A stretch of 64,000 nucleotides of DNA, from assembly GCF_014841125.1 (NCBI RefSeq), contig NZ_JACYTQ010000008.1, positions 1 through 64,000 of the forward strand, read 5' to 3'. This stretch comes from Echinicola arenosa. Lineage in GTDB: Bacteria > Bacteroidota > Bacteroidia > Cytophagales > Cyclobacteriaceae. Shown piece by piece: positions 19,401-27,806 of the stretch (the stretch's first letter is position 1; each line of letters begins with the position of its first letter). The position numbers were made by a program, and so were the translations under genes. The notes below the pieces were generated by a model. It searched no databases, was not told the DNA's origin, and saw nothing but the letters and a program-made list of their open reading frames with translations.

Positions 19401-19707
19401 CCTCTTTTAGGACAATGTCTAAATTGGTCTGATTACCAAAGGATTCCCTGATGGTTTTAAAGCCAATATAGGAAAATACGATAGTCAGGTTTTGGTCAGC
19501 AGGAATAGCCAATCGATAATTACCGTTTTCATCAGAAACAGTACCGTTTAAACTTCGTTGCTGATCATTCTCTACAAAGATACTCGCACCTATCAAGGGC
19601 TCGCCGCTCTGGTCAGTTATTTTGCCTGTCAATACTGTTTGCTGGGCCATCAAAGGCATCGCGAGTAGCAGCATTAGCAGGCAGCTAATGATATAAAATG
19701 TTTTCAT
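16468..19707 (-). CDS. SusC/RagA-like TonB-dependent outer-membrane transporter (pair 1)
   Basis: 1079 residues with signal peptide ([23 protein letters not shown]), CarboxypepD-reg-like domain ([21 protein letters not shown]...GNYRLAIP), TonB plug ([57 protein letters not shown]) and a large beta-barrel ending in aromatic NMNF. It imports oligosaccharides across the outer membrane with the SusD encoded next. It starts 16 bp after the stop of the 731-aa fasciclin gene, in the same operon. Confidence 0.95.
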   Translation of the reverse strand: [1079 protein letters not shown]

Positions 19708-19722
19708 TTGAATATTATTGGG

Positions 19723-21918
19723 TTATTGTCCTGAATTGAGCACTTTATCGATTTGATAAACAGCTGCATCTACATAAATTTTCGGGAACGTGCTGATCAC
19801 ATCAGCAGTTTCTCCATTTGCAGACCTCAACTGAAGGCCTGACCCATTGTCCAAAAGTGTAATGGCACTGAACGTATCCCCAAATTCCTGTGAGGTAAGG
19901 AATTCTCCTTCCATTTCCATCCCCGGAAAAGCATAGTCATTGATACCGTTTGAATTAATGGGGATAAAGTAATAGCGCAAGTAATCTTCCAATTCGTCAG
20001 AATCGGTAGGAATCAAACCTTGCTCCTTTGCCTGGATAATCGCCTCATTAGTAGGCGCAAAAAGCATGTAGTTATCTCCAAACAAAAATTCAAATTCGTT
20101 TTGGGGATCCACTAAGCCTGCTTGAGACAACAGCTTGGAAAACTCTCCAAACTCTTGTATCGAACTGGTTCCTGAGCTCGCAGAAGCCACAATATACTTG
20201 AAGCTGCCTTCCTCACGGATCAGTGACCTTTCGACATCATAAGTTCTACCATTGATCAACTCACCTCCAACGCTGGTAGCAGGTGTAAATTCACCTAAAT
20301 TATAAATGTTAGAAGAAGCCACTCCTTGGTCAGTGACATAGAGATAGCTGAAGGGATTTCGGGTCCGGTAAACTTTGGTACCACTAATCTCAGTGATTTC
20401 CTCCGTCACAATGTGGTTTTGAACAAAAGCCCTCATGGCCCCTGTGCTCATAGGAACCAAGATTCCTTCCGTATTTTCCACTTGAACAGCCTCGTCTCCA
20501 AACCTTAAAGGATTGCCTTCATCCCAAAAAATTTCACTGCCTCCATATATGGTATTTTTTATGACCTCGTCAGAAGGAATAAAAACCGTAAACTTCAAGG
20601 CATCCCCCATCAAAGCCTGTAATGTTCCTGACTGATAGACCATTTGCAAAAACATCTTGTACTTAGGATCCTTGAGCATCGGACTCATCACCCCTTTGAA
20701 CAAATCAGGGACGATCACTTCATTCAAACCATAATACACGCCATTTACCGCAATACCTTTGGCTTCCACATCTTGGGCAGGGTCAAATTGAATGGTATTT
20801 CCATAGGTACTTTGGATATCCCCTCGTTCTACTTCTGAAGGGAAAACGATGCTTCCGCTATAGACATGGTTAAAGAGTAGCAGCTGCATGGGCAAAAAGG
20901 GAACTTCTTCAAGAGTCGGATAATAAGTACCCCAATATTCATTAAAGAAAGATTGGATAGCTGCATTATTGGGAGCAAAAACATTATATGCATTGGCTGA
21001 TAGTTCGGCCAGGTTCGCATAATCAACCAATCCCGATCCTCCATTATAAGTCCATTCAGAAGCAATCTCAGGAAGTCCGGAATGCGTCTTGACATAAAGT
21101 GAATCCCCTGCATCTGCATAAGATTTTGAGGTCTCATCATCGTACCAATAATCGGTAAAACGATCATAGATACTGATAAAATCGCTGTATTGGCTTTCTT
21201 GCTTGAGTTCTTCATAAACCGTTTCCAATGGCTCAACCACCCTATCCACTACATAGACATAGCCATTGTCAGTGGGTACAGCATATTCTTTAACCGTTGC
21301 ATTGGAAATATTGAAACCACCTGTTCCAGTCCATGTGCTGGTGGGATAGAAATATTCGTAATTAGAGGCTGCATCGATGTTTTTCGAGGTAAAGATATTG
21401 TATGAAAAAACAGGTAAGAACCTCTCTTTGTGAAAAATCGTCCGCTCTTTCCCCGTAATAACATCCAATTCCACAGATATGGTATCCCGACTCTTGGTTC
21501 TGTGTTTGTAATATAGGCCAGCCATGGCGGGCTGATCCACTTCCTGTCCTTGGGGACGGTAATTGACAAAACGTTCACGGCTAAATGAATAATAAACCAG
21601 ATGATACCCAACCAGCTTTTTCACTTCTTTGGTGGGCATATCATCAATGCTACCGTAACCTTTTTCTGAAAGGTATTTTTCGAAAGCCTCATCAGGAGGT
21701 GCCAGGACTGTCACTATCCCCTTCCCCTCTACCAGACTTCGAAATCCTGCTTTATCCACCGCTTCTAAAAACATGGAAAAATCTCCTCGATCTTCCAGTA
21801 ATTCCCAGGCATTTCCTTTTAGCCACTCTGGACGTTCATAATGTTCTTCCCAGCCTACTTCCCTGCAAGCAAATAGCAGAAAGCAAGCTGAAAAAAGGCA
21901 AGTAATCCTTTTGATCAT
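19723..21918 (-). CDS. Multi-FAS1 (fasciclin) lipoprotein, first gene of the SusCD operon
   Basis: 731-residue lipoprotein (lipobox LLFAC, Cys18) with about four FAS1-like modules. Visible cues are FLEAVDKAGFRSLVEGKGIVTVLAPPDEAF (first), YNVFAPNNAAIQSFFNEYW (second), MFLQMVYQSGTLQALM...FTVFIPSDEVI (third) and FSKLLSQAGLVDP...YMLFAPTNEAIIQAKEQG (fourth). The residues after the Cys (REVGWEEHYERPEW) resemble the start of the smaller fasciclin gene (KETWDEHYG), suggesting homology. It leads the operon of two SusCD pairs and is likely a large surface-exposed binding protein. No catalytic motif is seen. Confidence 0.82.
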   Translation of the reverse strand: MIKRITCLFSACFLLFACREVGWEEHYERPEWLKGNAWELLEDRGDFSMFLEAVDKAGFRSLVEGKGIVTVLAPPDEAFEKYLSEKGYGSIDDMPTKEVKKLVGYHLVYYSFSRERFVNYRPQGQEVDQPAMAGLYYKHRTKSRDTISVELDVITGKERTIFHKERFLPVFSYNIFTSKNIDAASNYEYFYPTSTWTGTGGFNISNATVKEYAVPTDNGYVYVVDRVVEPLETVYEELKQESQYSDFISIYDRFTDYWYDDETSKSYADAGDSLYVKTHSGLPEIASEWTYNGGSGLVDYANLAELSANAYNVFAPNNAAIQSFFNEYWGTYYPTLEEVPFLPMQLLLFNHVYSGSIVFPSEVERGDIQSTYGNTIQFDPAQDVEAKGIAVNGVYYGLNEVIVPDLFKGVMSPMLKDPKYKMFLQMVYQSGTLQALMGDALKFTVFIPSDEVIKNTIYGGSEIFWDEGNPLRFGDEAVQVENTEGILVPMSTGAMRAFVQNHIVTEEITEISGTKVYRTRNPFSYLYVTDQGVASSNIYNLGEFTPATSVGGELINGRTYDVERSLIREEGSFKYIVASASSGTSSIQEFGEFSKLLSQAGLVDPQNEFEFLFGDNYMLFAPTNEAIIQAKEQGLIPTDSDELEDYLRYYFIPINSNGINDYAFPGMEMEGEFLTSQEFGDTFSAITLLDNGSGLQLRSANGETADVISTFPKIYVDAAVYQIDKVLNSGQ

Positions 21919-22094
21919 CTTTACTTTGTTTAGGTTATTAAATTGGGTTGATATTTTTTTATCGGCCTGTATACTTAAGTGTCAAATAAACACGTTATTA
22001 GGTAAAGAACCCGATCAATAAAATATACTATCATCAAATAGTTTAGGGTAAAAATTATATTCGTAAGATATCACCGATAAAAAGACCGTCTGGT

Positions 22095-22124
22095 CTGTAC
22101 TGTCCTGTACTGACACCACAGTAC
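22095..22124. promoter_or_regulatory. Repeated CTGTACTG motif, possible operator
   Basis: CTGTACTG occurs twice in tandem (22095-22102 and 22105-22112) and its core CAGTAC follows inverted at 22119-22124. It lies about 180 bp upstream of the first gene of the SusCD operon. Clustered direct plus inverted copies suggest a protein-binding site; this is inference only. Confidence 0.35.
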
Positions 22125-22335
22125 GGGTATGTTTGCATTTTTCAAATATTTTTTGTAATTATAATATGTACTATATTCACCTAAACCTGTATTATTTTTG
22201 CAGTAGATGACTAATATATCCTTGTTAAATCGGTTGCATAAAAAATATCTGCTTATTCTAAGAATTAAAAAAGAACAGAAAATATTGTAATTTTTGCAGA
22301 TTGACATTTCACAAACGATGGTGATAACAAATACC

Positions 22336-22368
22336 AAAAAAAAAGGGACCCCATGGAGCCCCTTTTTT
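22336..22368 (-). terminator. Terminator of the GH2 gene
   Basis: Inverted repeat with outer arms AAAAGGG and CCCTTTT and a GC-rich inner part that pairs well with G-U pairs on the minus strand. It is followed by a T-tract on that strand. It lies 19 bp past the GH2 stop and separates GH2 from the SusCD operon. Confidence 0.75.
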
Positions 22369-22386
22369 AAGCAATCATTTTTGGTT

Positions 22387-24846
22387 TTACTTGGAATGGA
22401 TTGAAATGCTACTTCTTTTCAATCCTCTGGCCTTCGCATCAATTATAATTTCACCAGCTTCTTTTGAGGACTCTACCACTAGGGTCAGTTCACCATTAAA
22501 AACTTTCATTTCAGGAACATGAAACAATTCTGTACTTGTAGGGTCTCCATTGGCTACTGCCTTAAAACTTCCTGCGCCAGTTACTTTAAAACTGACTGAG
22601 TGTTGATCCTGAGGACACAGGTTACCCTCCTTATCTACTATCCTCACCATAACAAATGCCAATTCCTTTCCATTGGCTTGAACAGCATCCTGTTCCGGCA
22701 CCAACTCAATATGATGAGGCTTACTAGCCGTTTTTAGCATTTTTTCTTTTACCGCCTTTCCGGTACTATCGTAAGCCACTACTTTTACTTCCCCTGGTTC
22801 ATACACCACGTCCATCCACATCAGACGATAACGCTCCTGTAAAGTTCCATCCATGGTTTTGCTTTGTTTACCATAGCTTTTACCATTGACAAAAAGCTCG
22901 GCTGTGGGATAATTGGTGTAGACAAATACTGGGGTAATCTCTCCCTCCCTTCCTTTCCAATTCCAATGAGGCAAAATATGTAATGTCTCTTCTTTCTTTT
23001 TCCAAACACTTTTGTAAAGGTAATAGCGGTCCTTAGGGATACCAGCCAAATCCACAATCCCAAACATCGAGCTATGGTTTGGCCAAGCATCTGTATCATA
23101 AGGAGTTGGTTCACCCAAATAATCGAAACCCGTCCAAACAAACTGTCCCATGGTCCAATCATAATCCTCCGCCAAAGCAAAGTCGTCCTCCGGAAGATTA
23201 GACCAATAGCAATATTCCATATCATAAGAAGAGGACTGGTGGTCCTCATGAACGACCTGAGCGGCTTTCTCCACAGGAAAATGATAAACTCCCCTAGAGC
23301 TAACCGTTGACCCAGTCTCTGAGCCCAATACCAAACTGTGTGGCAATCGCTCATAAGTTTCTTGATACCTGTGCGTACGGTAATTCAAACCTGCAATGTC
23401 AATCATGGCTGCGAATCCATTATCCAGCACACAGGATACCCTATCCATACCCGCGGTAACTAACCTTGTAGGATCCTCCCTATGACAGATATCCTGCAGA
23501 AATTTGGCCACCTTATAACCATCTGGGCTACATTGTGTGGGCACCTCATTTCCAATACTCCACATGATCACACTTGGGTTATTTCTGAAATGCCTCACCA
23601 TATTCACCATATCCTTCTCAGCCCACTCTTCAAAATAGCGGTGATAGCCATTTTTACTTTTGGCCACATCCCATTCATCAAATGATTCCACCATGACCAT
23701 CAATCCCATTTCGTCACATAATTCTACCAATTCAGGTGCAGGCATATTGTGAGAGGTTCTTACTGCATCCGCTCCCATATCTTTCAAAATCCTGAGTTGT
23801 CTTTTGATGGCAGAATGATTTACCGCAGCTCCCAAAGGGCCTAGATCATGGTGTAAATTAACTCCCTGGAATTTCCTATGCTCCCCGTTCAAAAAGAAGC
23901 CTTTATCAGCAATAAATTCAATCTTTCTGATTCCAAAACGGGTAGTGTATTTATCGACGATCTGATCATCAATATAGATAGTCGATTGAGCATGGTACAG
24001 ATTGGGAGATTCCGGAGACCATAGCTGGGGATTGTTGACCGTCAAATACTGCTCTAAAGGTCTCCCATGATTTAACTTTTGGGTGTTTTCCTTAACAGCC
24101 ACGGCTTTTCCCTCATCATCCATAATTTCAGTGATGATTTTTAAGTCTGTTCCCTCAGGCACATTCTCCAACTGGGTTTTAATGTTCACAGAAGCGTATT
24201 CTTCCGATACATAAGGAGTAGTAACAAAACTTCCCCAAACAGGAACATGAATCTTTGGTGTGACACGAATATGCACATTCCGATAAAGCCCAGCGCCAGG
24301 ATACCAGCGGGAGGATTGTTCTTTGTTTTCCAACCTTACGGCCAAGCTATTGTTCAAGCCATCTTCGTTCAGATAGGGCGTAATATCAAAAAAGAAGGAA
24401 TTATAACCATAAGGCCAAAAGCCCACTTTTTGACCATTGACATAAACCTGTGCCTCACTCATGGCACCATCAAAAATCAGGTTCACCACCTGCTGTTTTG
24501 GATCAAAGCCTTCCACATCAAAATTCCTTCGGTACCATCCGACTCCCATGTAAGGCAAGCCGCCTGTTCTTCCAGTTTTCTTGGTGGCTACTTTCTCTCC
24601 ATTTTGAGTTACCGCGACCACTTGAAGATCATGTTTCTCATCAAAAGGACCGTAAATGGCCCAATCGTGAGGTACTGTTACCTCTTGCCATTCTTGATCA
24701 TCAAAAGTAGTGGAACTGGCCTTTTCAAAATCTCCTTTGGAAAATCTCCAGTGCTCATCCAAGGCCCATTCCTTTCTGGCATTCTGGGCAAAAATAGGGC
24801 CTACCAAAAGCATCATGGCAAAAAGCAGGCTACAGATATATTTCAT
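22387..24846 (-). CDS. GH2 family beta-galactosidase-type glycoside hydrolase
   Basis: 819-residue secreted GH2 enzyme (signal peptide MKYICSLLFAMMLLVGPIFAQ). Order: N-terminal sugar-binding jelly roll (WQEVTVPHDWAIYGPFDE; GGLPYMGVGWYRRNF), immunoglobulin-like domain, TIM barrel with RKFQGVNLHHDLGPLGAAV, ADAVRTSHNMPAPELVELCDEMG, acid/base Glu in MWSIGNEVP (near residue 430) and nucleophile Glu in LGSETGS (near 508), then C-terminal beta domains. In a pectin locus the likely substrate is beta-linked galactose (galactan or arabinogalactan side chains). GH2 also includes glucuronidases and mannosidases, so this is inferred. It has its own terminator and is probably transcribed apart from the SusCD genes. 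Confidence 0.92.
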   Translation of the reverse strand: MKYICSLLFAMMLLVGPIFAQNARKEWALDEHWRFSKGDFEKASSTTFDDQEWQEVTVPHDWAIYGPFDEKHDLQVVAVTQNGEKVATKKTGRTGGLPYMGVGWYRRNFDVEGFDPKQQVVNLIFDGAMSEAQVYVNGQKVGFWPYGYNSFFFDITPYLNEDGLNNSLAVRLENKEQSSRWYPGAGLYRNVHIRVTPKIHVPVWGSFVTTPYVSEEYASVNIKTQLENVPEGTDLKIITEIMDDEGKAVAVKENTQKLNHGRPLEQYLTVNNPQLWSPESPNLYHAQSTIYIDDQIVDKYTTRFGIRKIEFIADKGFFLNGEHRKFQGVNLHHDLGPLGAAVNHSAIKRQLRILKDMGADAVRTSHNMPAPELVELCDEMGLMVMVESFDEWDVAKSKNGYHRYFEEWAEKDMVNMVRHFRNNPSVIMWSIGNEVPTQCSPDGYKVAKFLQDICHREDPTRLVTAGMDRVSCVLDNGFAAMIDIAGLNYRTHRYQETYERLPHSLVLGSETGSTVSSRGVYHFPVEKAAQVVHEDHQSSSYDMEYCYWSNLPEDDFALAEDYDWTMGQFVWTGFDYLGEPTPYDTDAWPNHSSMFGIVDLAGIPKDRYYLYKSVWKKKEETLHILPHWNWKGREGEITPVFVYTNYPTAELFVNGKSYGKQSKTMDGTLQERYRLMWMDVVYEPGEVKVVAYDSTGKAVKEKMLKTASKPHHIELVPEQDAVQANGKELAFVMVRIVDKEGNLCPQDQHSVSFKVTGAGSFKAVANGDPTSTELFHVPEMKVFNGELTLVVESSKEAGEIIIDAKARGLKRSSISIHSK

Positions 24847-24909
24847 AGCTATAGGTTAATGTTAATACAGAAAGTAAAAATAGTCGACTTTTGGGAGAGA
24901 GCTTGATAA

Positions 24910-25767
24910 TCATTGATCAATTTCAAAGGATTGTACTGGACTATGCTGTTTTCTCAGGTAACCTTTGATCAAACGCTGTGTGTCCCTATTTTCCGATTTT
25001 GGATTAATTATCGAATGAATTTCCCTCTTAGTATCCACCTCTTTACCACAAAAACCATATCCCCTATAAATTCCGTTTTCTATCCATACCACTCCTTTTT
25101 CATTTTCATCCCTTCCTTCGAGCAGGATGGTTTGGTCTATCGGTGGCAAAAAGTTTTCATCGACATAGGCCTTTACCCGAGCATTATATGTTTGTGTGGA
25201 TTCTTTTTGAATGCAAGCGCCTTTACAAGTCCTTATGCTGTATTGGAAACAATGTTGATTGGTGGGATATAAGCCATTGATCTTTTGACAGAGCTGGTAT
25301 TTTTCAGTGATTTGGAACAAACGCTCTCTTCCTTCTGCTTTGGAGGTAAAAGCAGTAATCTCCCTTTCTTCTTTGCGTAGCTTTCGTAAAATCAAGGCGT
25401 TATAGCCATGCTCATCTTGTTCCAAATACAATCCCCATAAAAAAATACTTCGTCTCTGGGCTCGGTTAAAAATAGGCTGATGCTCCTTGATCTTTTCAGA
25501 TTCCCGTAACAAAGCCATCAATTCATTGCCCATATTTTCATAGGCTACAGCATGTGCACGTTGTTGCATCCGCTGTGACTTTCTAGTAGTATTGGAAAAA
25601 TGCTGGTAAAGTCGCTTTCGAATATCATTGCTCTTTCCAATGTAAATAAGCCGGTCATTTTCATCTGAGATATAATAAACCCCTGTAATTCCTGGAGGAA
25701 CAGCATCTATTATCGCTAAAAACTTTTCTTGAAGCATTCCGGTTGTGGACTTTTCGTAGGTAGCCAA
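24910..25767 (-). CDS. Stand-alone GIY-YIG nuclease domain protein (Cho/UvrC-N-like)
   Basis: 285 residues. The GIY-YIG core is at residues 29-60 (GVYYISDENDRLIYIGKSNDIRKRLYQHF), with catalytic Glu in ALLRESEKIKEHQPIFN near residue 92. A Cys-containing stretch, CFQYSIRTCKGAC near 172, matches the region after the nuclease in UvrC/Cho and in the Bacteroidota exonuclease/GIY-YIG fusion proteins. The usual Bacteroidota form carries an N-terminal DnaQ-like 3'-5' exonuclease domain. Here the protein begins just before the GIY-YIG fold, and the 74 bp upstream contain no exonuclease remnant. A nucleotide-excision-type incision role is possible. Nearest genes are unrelated. Confidence 0.85.
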   Translation of the reverse strand: MATYEKSTTGMLQEKFLAIIDAVPPGITGVYYISDENDRLIYIGKSNDIRKRLYQHFSNTTRKSQRMQQRAHAVAYENMGNELMALLRESEKIKEHQPIFNRAQRRSIFLWGLYLEQDEHGYNALILRKLRKEEREITAFTSKAEGRERLFQITEKYQLCQKINGLYPTNQHCFQYSIRTCKGACIQKESTQTYNARVKAYVDENFLPPIDQTILLEGRDENEKGVVWIENGIYRGYGFCGKEVDTKREIHSIINPKSENRDTQRLIKGYLRKQHSPVQSFEIDQ

Positions 25768-25841
25768 TTAACTTTTTCAATTAAACTAACCTCAAAAAAC
25801 ATCCATTTGTTCAAAGAAGCAAAGTATTTCTAGCTCCTTGA

Positions 25842-27503
25842 TCAATTGTAATTTTTGCTGGCTCCTTCCATCAACAGCACCTTATCAATCCCATTTTTCA
25901 AGGAGTAGTTTTTCTTCTCGGATACTTTTATTGGTTGTGGAGGTTTTCTCTTCAGACTGAAAGCCACCACTAGTGCCGTGATAGATAAAACTATCCAGAA
26001 GAGGTCTACCAGGAAAATCTGATTTTCACCAGCCATAAAGGTTTTCCAAAACCAATTACCACTTACCCATCCATTTGCCAGTGGAACCATTAGACCAATC
26101 AGGGCTCCTGAAATCAGTGCGTATTTATTGGTAAAATAGTTGTCTCTTTTGATGACAAAGAACACGGAAAAAGCCAGCCAACTATAAAAGAAAATGTGAT
26201 AGATCGCGGTCATTCGCTCCGGCGTAAAGTCTTGTAAAAATAATTTGACACATACAAAGGTTAGTGCTGTAACGGGAAACATGCTTAAGCAGATCGCCAA
26301 GTAAATCCAAACCACCCATGCATTGAATTTTCGCTTTTTCTCAGAGATGTGTTTTTTGTCCCTCGCGACCAACCAGATCATCACGCCTGAGATGATGACA
26401 AAGCATGAAATAAGGCCTAAAACAAAATAGATAACCTTCAAAAGAACACCACCATAATTCCCAAAATGCAATTGTGTAATCACGGCTGTAGCAGCATTCA
26501 AATAGGACGTTTCAGTAAATGGGTCTACCACATGCTCCTCTTCTCCTGTTATGGCATTATAGATGATCTCACCCCTTCCCGCAAACTTCTTGTCATAAGC
26601 CGTACGTCCCTCAACCCCCACCTTCATATTGGTATCACCATAATTGAAAATTTCTAGGGTAGTCACTTCAAATCCCTCCCATTTTGATGCTGCTTTTTCC
26701 AAAAATTGATTGATGTCAGGGACACTGGCCAATTGTTCATTGGCCAATTCAAATTGAGGTGGATTAAAACCAAAATCATCATACAACTGGTTCGTATCCC
26801 CATCATACATAAAAGTTACCACTGCCGGAGACATGACACTAGTTCCAATAATCAGACAAGTCCCCGTCACCGCATACACAAACTGATAGGGCAAGCCAAT
26901 AATTCCCAATGCGGTATGGGCATCCGTCCATAAATTCTTCAAACTGGCCATTGGCCGAAATACGTAAAAGTTCGATACTATCTTTTTCCAATGTACCAAT
27001 ACACCTGTAATGATGGCAAAAAGAAAGAAAAAGGCAACAAAACCGGCCAGCATATACCCAGATGTACCCCAGAGATTAAGTTGGGCAAAAAAGTGCAAGC
27101 GATAAAGGAATTCCCCGATACTATAATTGCTGGTATAAGTATAAGTCTTAAAATTATCCGTATCCATATAAAAGAAACTGCCAGTTTTGGCGGCTTCACT
27201 GCCGGTAGTATCCTTTGATGCCGCCAAATTCACATTGATGCGTCTTTCGTTGAAGTATTTGGTAAAGGCAATATCCCTACCATACAATTCTCTCTCAAGA
27301 TCCAATGTATCCAGCATCACGTCCAAATCGATGGCTTGAAGGTTGCTCTCTTCAGCTACTGGTTCATTTCTTTCCCAGCCTACTATTTCATCCCTGAAAA
27401 AAGAAAAAGACCCGGCAAAGAAAATGATATAAAGTGCCACACTGATCACAATCCCACTTACCGTATGGGTATGAAAAAGAATATTATAAACCCTGTTGCT
27501 CAT
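25842..27503 (-). CDS. PepSY-associated TM protein (FoxB/PiuB-like iron-uptake membrane protein)
   Basis: 553-residue inner-membrane protein of the PepSY_TM family. It starts with the typical LFHTHTVSGIVISVALYIIFFAGSFSFFRDEI segment (TM1, residues about 9-38), has a periplasmic stretch, then WTDAHTALGIIGLPYQFVYAVTGTCLI and several further TM helices (about 350-540). Members act in ferric-siderophore use, probably as reductases or heme-linked components. It is the third gene of a three-gene operon whose two small partners (spacing 2 and 1 bp) resemble DUF3649 and DUF3325 proteins, an arrangement known from proteobacterial siderophore loci. No TonB receptor for iron is adjacent here. Confidence 0.85.
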   Translation of the reverse strand: MSNRVYNILFHTHTVSGIVISVALYIIFFAGSFSFFRDEIVGWERNEPVAEESNLQAIDLDVMLDTLDLERELYGRDIAFTKYFNERRINVNLAASKDTTGSEAAKTGSFFYMDTDNFKTYTYTSNYSIGEFLYRLHFFAQLNLWGTSGYMLAGFVAFFFLFAIITGVLVHWKKIVSNFYVFRPMASLKNLWTDAHTALGIIGLPYQFVYAVTGTCLIIGTSVMSPAVVTFMYDGDTNQLYDDFGFNPPQFELANEQLASVPDINQFLEKAASKWEGFEVTTLEIFNYGDTNMKVGVEGRTAYDKKFAGRGEIIYNAITGEEEHVVDPFTETSYLNAATAVITQLHFGNYGGVLLKVIYFVLGLISCFVIISGVMIWLVARDKKHISEKKRKFNAWVVWIYLAICLSMFPVTALTFVCVKLFLQDFTPERMTAIYHIFFYSWLAFSVFFVIKRDNYFTNKYALISGALIGLMVPLANGWVSGNWFWKTFMAGENQIFLVDLFWIVLSITALVVAFSLKRKPPQPIKVSEKKNYSLKNGIDKVLLMEGASKNYN

Positions 27504-27505
27504 AA

Positions 27506-27805
27506 TTAGACGATAGGATGGTAAATTTTACTGATAAAAATAACTCCCGAGAATAGCACCGTAATCAAAAGGTATACTCCCCAGGCCTTCCAACCATTTT
27601 TAAACAAAAAAGCCAGAAGAAAAAGTGTGGCCCAAAGCATAAAACCTCCAAACCTCAAAGTGGTCAGTACATGGATATGGTTGAGCCAAAATCCTATGGC
27701 CATGAATAGGGATACAGTCACGGCATAACCTCCAAAGAATCCTGCGGTAATTTTCGCAAAACGCTGTGTCTTTGAAGTGGTCAAGTATTTTTTATTCGCG
27801 GGCAT
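27506..27805 (-). CDS. Small membrane protein, DUF3649-like
   Basis: 99 residues with about three TM helices. FAKITAGFFGGYAVTVSLFMAIGFW recalls the GGYA motif of DUF3649, and the second half (GGFMLWATLFLLAFLFKNGWKAWGVYLL) also fits. It is wedged between the PepSY gene (2 bp) and a DUF3325-like gene (1 bp). A role in siderophore-iron import is inferred from this conserved neighbourhood; assignment to the DUF is by pattern recall only. Confidence 0.65.
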   Translation of the reverse strand: MPANKKYLTTSKTQRFAKITAGFFGGYAVTVSLFMAIGFWLNHIHVLTTLRFGGFMLWATLFLLAFLFKNGWKAWGVYLLITVLFSGVIFISKIYHPIV

Positions 27806-27806
27806 G

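Larger units (their letters stand above)
21919..22386. other. Control region of the pectin locus (468 bp)
   Basis: AT-rich spacer between the operon's first gene and the GH2 stop. It contains repeated CTGTACTG elements (22095-22124) and the GH2 terminator (22336-22368). No good TAnnTTTG box could be placed for the 21918 start: the nearest, on the minus strand at 21983-21990, has one mismatch and no partner. No convincing coding sequence. Confidence 0.55.

Noticed and set aside
22071-22337. 88-codon minus-strand ORF in the pectin control region
   Set aside because: Cys/Tyr/Ile-rich translation of AT-rich DNA, no signal or domain, overlaps the GH2 terminator and the CTGTACTG repeats.
24247-24906. 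219-codon plus-strand ORF
   Set aside because: Antisense shadow of the GH2 gene, whose catalytic motifs are in the other strand.
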